Source: Sulfuricystis thermophila
GTDB lineage: Bacteria > Pseudomonadota > Gammaproteobacteria > Burkholderiales > Rhodocyclaceae
Direction of reading: 5' to 3'
Assembly (NCBI RefSeq): GCF_004323595.1
Contig: NZ_AP019373.1
Span: 1,240,001-1,304,000 of the forward strand
DNA: 64,000 nt
Part shown: positions 61,215-64,000 of the stretch, in pieces
Numbering within the stretch: the stretch's first letter is position 1
Layout: each line of letters starts with the position of its first letter
Notes under the pieces: model-generated
Databases searched by the model: none
What the model saw: only the letters and a program-made list of their open reading frames with translations
What the model was told of the DNA's origin: nothing
Position numbers and translations under genes: made by a program

Positions 61215-62000
61215 TCAGTTCCAGGCGGCGAGAAACTCCCGCCAGTGCGCTGCCTCGATCTTCGCCAGCGCGTCGCGCACGCTGGCCACTTCCTCGTCGT
61301 GCTCCTCGACGGACATCTGCCCCCGCATCATCTGGAAGCGTAGATAGACGAGATAGGTATTGACGACATCGGTCTCGCAATAATCGCGGATCGCGTCGAT
61401 CTCGCCCGCAAGCCACGCACTCCACACCGCGCCGCCGTCCATGCCGAGCTTGCCCGGCAGACCCATGAGCTTGGCCAGCTCATCGAGCGGCGCGTTGGCG
61501 CGGGCCTGATAGAGCGCCAACAGGTCCATCAGGTCGAGGTGGCGTGTGTGATAACGACTGATGTAGTTGTTCCACTTGAAGTCGCGGCTGTCTTTGTAAT
61601 CGCCCTCGCCCATCTCCCAGTAGCGCGGCGCCTTGACGCCGTGGATCAGCCCGCGGTAGTGCAGCACCGGCAGGTCGAAGCCACCGCCGTTCCATGACAC
61701 GATCTGCGGCGTGTATTTCTCGATGCCGGCGAAAAAGCGCCGGATGATTTCCGCTTCGGAAAGTTTCGGCTCGGCCAGCGACCAGACCTTGAAGCCCTCG
61801 TCGCTCCTCATCACGCAAGAGATGACGACGACGCGCTGCAGATGATGCGGCAGGAAATCCGTGCCGTTCTTCGCACGCTGCTTCTGGAAGGCGAATTCGG
61901 CCACCTCGGCATCGGGCAGCGCCCCCGGCAGATCATGGAGAAGCCGCAGCCCCGCGATGTCGGGGATCGTCTCGATGTCGAAGACGAGAACCGGGATCAC
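61215..62000 (-). CDS. Predicted 3'-5' exonuclease (PolB-like DnaQ fold)
   Basis: The 261-residue protein starts with GTG at 62000 and carries DEDD-type motifs VFDIETIPD (Asp/Glu), SWNGGGFDLPVL and YCETDVVNTYLVYL, with the ribonuclease H-like fold of the PolB-type exonuclease family. Activity is predicted from these only. The start overlaps the cysM stop (GTGA), and it ends 1 bp from the convergent malQ. Confidence 0.88.
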   Translation of the reverse strand: MIPVLVFDIETIPDIAGLRLLHDLPGALPDAEVAEFAFQKQRAKNGTDFLPHHLQRVVVISCVMRSDEGFKVWSLAEPKLSEAEIIRRFFAGIEKYTPQIVSWNGGGFDLPVLHYRGLIHGVKAPRYWEMGEGDYKDSRDFKWNNYISRYHTRHLDLMDLLALYQARANAPLDELAKLMGLPGKLGMDGGAVWSAWLAGEIDAIRDYCETDVVNTYLVYLRFQMMRGQMSVEEHDEEVASVRDALAKIEAAHWREFLAAWN

Positions 62001-62902
62001 GCCGGAAATACGCCCGTGGACAGATAGCGGTCGCCGCGGTCGCAGACGATGCTGACGATCACCGCATTGTCCACCTCGGCGGCGATGCGCAGGGCCACCG
62101 CCATCGCCCCGCCCGAGGAGATGCCGGCGCAGATGCCCTCCTCGCGAGCGAGCCGGCGCGTCATGTCCTCGGCATCCTGCTGGCTCACATACTCGAGCCG
62201 GTCGATGCGCGAGAAATCGCAGATCTTGGGCAGATATTCCGGCGGCCACTTGCGGATGCCGGGAATCTGCGCGCCCTCCTCCGGCTGGCAGCCGATGATC
62301 TGGATCGCCGGATTCATTTCCTTGAAGTAGCGCGAGCAGCCCATGATCGTGCCGGTGGTGCCCATGCTGGAGACGAAATGGGTGATCTTTCCTCCGGTGT
62401 CGCGCCAGATTTCCGGACCGGTGCCGCGGTAATGTGCGAGCGGATTGTCCGGGTTCGAAAATTGGTCGAGCATCCTGCCCCGGCCGGCCTTGACGAGCCG
62501 CTCGGCCTCGTCGCGCGCGCCTTCCATGCCAGCCGCCTTGGGGGTGAGGATGAGCTCCGCGCCATAGGCGCGCATCGACTGCCGCCGCTCGATGCTCTGG
62601 TTCTCCGGCATCACCAGCACCATTCTGTAGCCGCGCATCGCCGCTACCATCGCCAGCGCGATGCCGGTGTTGCCCGAAGTCGCCTCGATCAGTGTATCGC
62701 CCGGCTTGATCTCGCCGCGTTTTTCGGCTTCCAGGATCATCGACAGGGCTGGCCGGTCCTTGACCGAGCCGGCCGGATTGTTGCCTTCGAGTTTGGCGAG
62801 GATGACGTTGTTGCGCCGCGCGTTCTCGGCGCCGGGCAACCGTTGCAGGCGCACCAGCGGCGTATTGCCGACGCAGGATTCGAGGGTGGGAAAAGCGCTC
62901 AC
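61997..62902 (-). CDS. cysM: Cysteine synthase B (O-acetylserine sulfhydrylase)
   Basis: The 301-residue protein from GTG 62902 (SAFPTLESCVGNTPLVRL) is a fold-type II PLP enzyme with PLP-Lys about 48 in NNPAGSVKDRPA, the TSGNTGIALA loop and GTTGTIMGCSRYFKE. CysM-type features (Arg/Asp-rich near ECISSGGAM) favour CysM, which also accepts thiosulfate. The start overlaps the DUF2442 stop. A longer frame upstream lacks homology. Confidence 0.92.
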   Translation of the reverse strand: MSAFPTLESCVGNTPLVRLQRLPGAENARRNNVILAKLEGNNPAGSVKDRPALSMILEAEKRGEIKPGDTLIEATSGNTGIALAMVAAMRGYRMVLVMPENQSIERRQSMRAYGAELILTPKAAGMEGARDEAERLVKAGRGRMLDQFSNPDNPLAHYRGTGPEIWRDTGGKITHFVSSMGTTGTIMGCSRYFKEMNPAIQIIGCQPEEGAQIPGIRKWPPEYLPKICDFSRIDRLEYVSQQDAEDMTRRLAREEGICAGISSGGAMAVALRIAAEVDNAVIVSIVCDRGDRYLSTGVFPA

Positions 62903-63180
62903 GCCGCCTCCTTGAGCGCTGCCGGCGTTGCGATGCTGTTGTGGTAGAGATCCGCGATCGGAAAGCACAGCTCGTAATCGCCCCAGACCAGTTCGCCATA
63001 TTCGATGCGCCAGGAGGCGAAACGGCTGGGATCGAGATAGGCGCGGATGGCCGGGTGTCGGGCATGAGAGAGGAACGGATGGAAATCGACGACCTGCTCC
63101 GTCCCGTCATCGAACCACAAACGAATCCTGTATTCCCCGGCCGATTCAGCACGCACGATATTGACCGGCGGCATGCTCAT
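62899..63180 (-). CDS. DUF2442 small protein
   Basis: The 93-residue protein has the DUF2442 pattern YRIRLWFDDGTEQVVDFHPFLS, ASWRIEYGELVWGDYELCFPIADLYHN. The ATG at 63180 has AGGAG upstream and overlaps the stop of the next frame. DUF2442 genes are often paired with DUF4160 genes, sometimes described as toxin-antitoxin-like; the actual role is unknown. Here the partner appears to be frameshifted. Confidence 0.85.
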   Translation of the reverse strand: MSMPPVNIVRAESAGEYRIRLWFDDGTEQVVDFHPFLSHARHPAIRAYLDPSRFASWRIEYGELVWGDYELCFPIADLYHNSIATPAALKEAA

Positions 63181-63481
63181 TTGAGTCTCCTGGTGATGGT
63201 CTCCGGACGTACTGGCTTGTGCAACACGAAGAAGTCTATCCATTTGCTGACGATCTCGCTGGCCTTGGCTTCGACGAGTTCACGGAAATACCGCATTTCA
63301 CTCGTTTCGAGGGGCAAGCGTCCCGCCACGGCATCGAAGCGAATATCGACGACGGCCCCATCGATGACAACGATCTCCGCACGCGCCCCCGCCCCTGGCA
63401 CTTGCCATGCACATGCACGGGTTCGTGCTCGTTGGCATAAAACATCACGATCAATCCGAAATACTCGTACAGCTTCGGCAC
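63177..63481 (-). pseudogene. DUF4160 protein, frameshifted
   Basis: Reading from GTG 63481, residues match DUF4160 (PKLYEYFGLIVMFYANEHEPVHVHGK). The frame then runs out of family sequence at a G-rich run and the match resumes in the -1 frame (AEIVVIDGAVVDIRF ... RYFRELVEAKASEIVSKWIDFFV) to a stop at 63177. The break lies at two C-runs on the plus strand (63386-63390 and 63392-63395). It is either a true mutation, a sequencing error in a homopolymer, or a programmed slip. The neighbouring DUF2442 is intact and overlaps its stop. Confidence 0.75.
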
Positions 63482-63488
63482 ACGACAC

Positions 63489-64000
63489 TCATCCGGCGAG
63501 GTATTTCACGTATTTCGCCACGCCTTCCGCGACATCGGCAAAGGCTTCGGTGTAACCCGCCTCGCGCAGCGCAGTGATGTCGGCCTGCGTGAAGCTTTGA
63601 TATTTGCCTTTCAAGGCTTCGGGGAAGGCGATGTATTCGACGATGCCCTGCGCGACCATCTCGGCCAGCGTCAGCGGTGGCTCGCCTTCCAGCGCGCGGC
63701 AGGCGTTGACGGTCGCATGGGCGATGTCGTTGAACGGTTGCGCCCGGCCGGTGCCGAGGTTGAAGATGCCCGATTTGCCCGGATGGTCGAGAAAGAAGAG
63801 ATTGACCTTGACGACATCCTCGACATAGACGAAATCACGGCTTTGCTCGCCGTTGCCATAGCCATCGCAGCCTTCGAACAGCTTCACCTTGCGGCTTTCA
63901 CGATACTGGTTGAAGTGATGAAAGGCCACCGAGGCCATGCGTCCCTTGTGCTGCTCGCGCGGACCATAGACGTTGAAATAGCGGAAGCCCACCACCTGCG
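63489..64000 (-). CDS. hldD: ADP-L-glycero-D-manno-heptose 6-epimerase (5' end outside window)
   Basis: The 3' part of the gene gives about 170 residues of an extended SDR epimerase: [59 protein letters not shown] and [17 protein letters not shown]. The N-terminal Rossmann motif and the Tyr-Lys pair lie beyond the window. The enzyme epimerises ADP-heptose for the LPS inner core. The end is 7 bp from the DUF4160 start. Confidence 0.93.
   Translation of the reverse strand, partial: QVVGFRYFNVYGPREQHKGRMASVAFHHFNQYRESRKVKLFEGCDGYGNGEQSRDFVYVEDVVKVNLFFLDHPGKSGIFNLGTGRAQPFNDIAHATVNACRALEGEPPLTLAEMVAQGIVEYIAFPEALKGKYQSFTQADITALREAGYTEAFADVAEGVAKYVKYLAG

Overview
The window is GC-rich chromosomal DNA from a Gram-negative bacterium, most probably a betaproteobacterium and perhaps Rhodocyclales or a close relative. 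This is inferred from gene content and order (tig-clpP-clpX-lon, tmk-holB-tatD after mltG, a monofunctional RelA, hopanoid-type hpnC/hpnD, an LPS heptose epimerase) and from the style of the proteins. No rRNA is present, so the placement is provisional. No insertion sequence, integrase, phage gene or CRISPR array was seen. Gene packing is very tight, with more than fifteen ATGA/GTGA-type stop-start overlaps.

Layout. 1-1605: hpnD (cut by the window edge) and hpnC, squalene/hopanoid synthesis. 1642-7714: tRNA-Leu, trigger factor, ClpP, ClpX, Lon (with a clear sigma-32-type promoter), tRNA-Val and a terminator. 7728-10052: a CnoX-like thioredoxin/TPR protein, a GlxR-like reductase and a YbhB-type protein. 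10152-18913: purL, a P-type ATPase resembling the Na,K-ATPase (IIC) group, and relA. 18993-20568: mobA and moaA. 20839-27880: an unusual nine-gene, single-strand signalling cluster. 27929-31974: ankyrin protein, tatD, holB, tmk and mltG in one overlapping operon. 32018-35239: ygfZ, an NRDE protein, an L,D-transpeptidase, tadA and a DsbA-like protein. 35328-39216: pyruvate phosphate dikinase and rdgC. 39288-46935: two cyanophycin synthetases and, divergently, an ABC exporter plus a DUF1854 protein. 47089-49146: an aldehyde ferredoxin oxidoreductase. 49325-57075: a four-gene c-di-GMP/two-component operon that includes a hemerythrin-histidine kinase. 57135-61213: glgX and malQ. 61215-64000: a PolB-like exonuclease, cysM, a DUF2442/DUF4160 pair (the second frameshifted) and hldD (cut by the edge).

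Two things stand out. The first is the 20839-27880 cluster. It combines a Ser/Thr kinase fused to an MglA-like GTPase, a Roadblock protein plus a possible second divergent one, a PAS protein, two tandem PhnD-like binding proteins without signal peptides, a V4R protein, a receiver-like protein and a TPR protein. It looks like a cytoplasmic ligand-sensing and small-GTPase switch whose output is unknown. The second is a dispersed bipartite repeat of about 25 bp (AAASTCGGCGCTGG, a short variable spacer, then ACGGCAC). I count twelve good copies and one diverged copy, in both orientations, inside genes and between them. It resembles a DNA-uptake-type or REP-type element and, as far as I know, has not been described.

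The storage genes (cyanophycin, glycogen, PPDK) and the sensory operon point to a bacterium that banks nitrogen and carbon and adjusts its lifestyle to oxygen or redox conditions. That link is inference from gene content.
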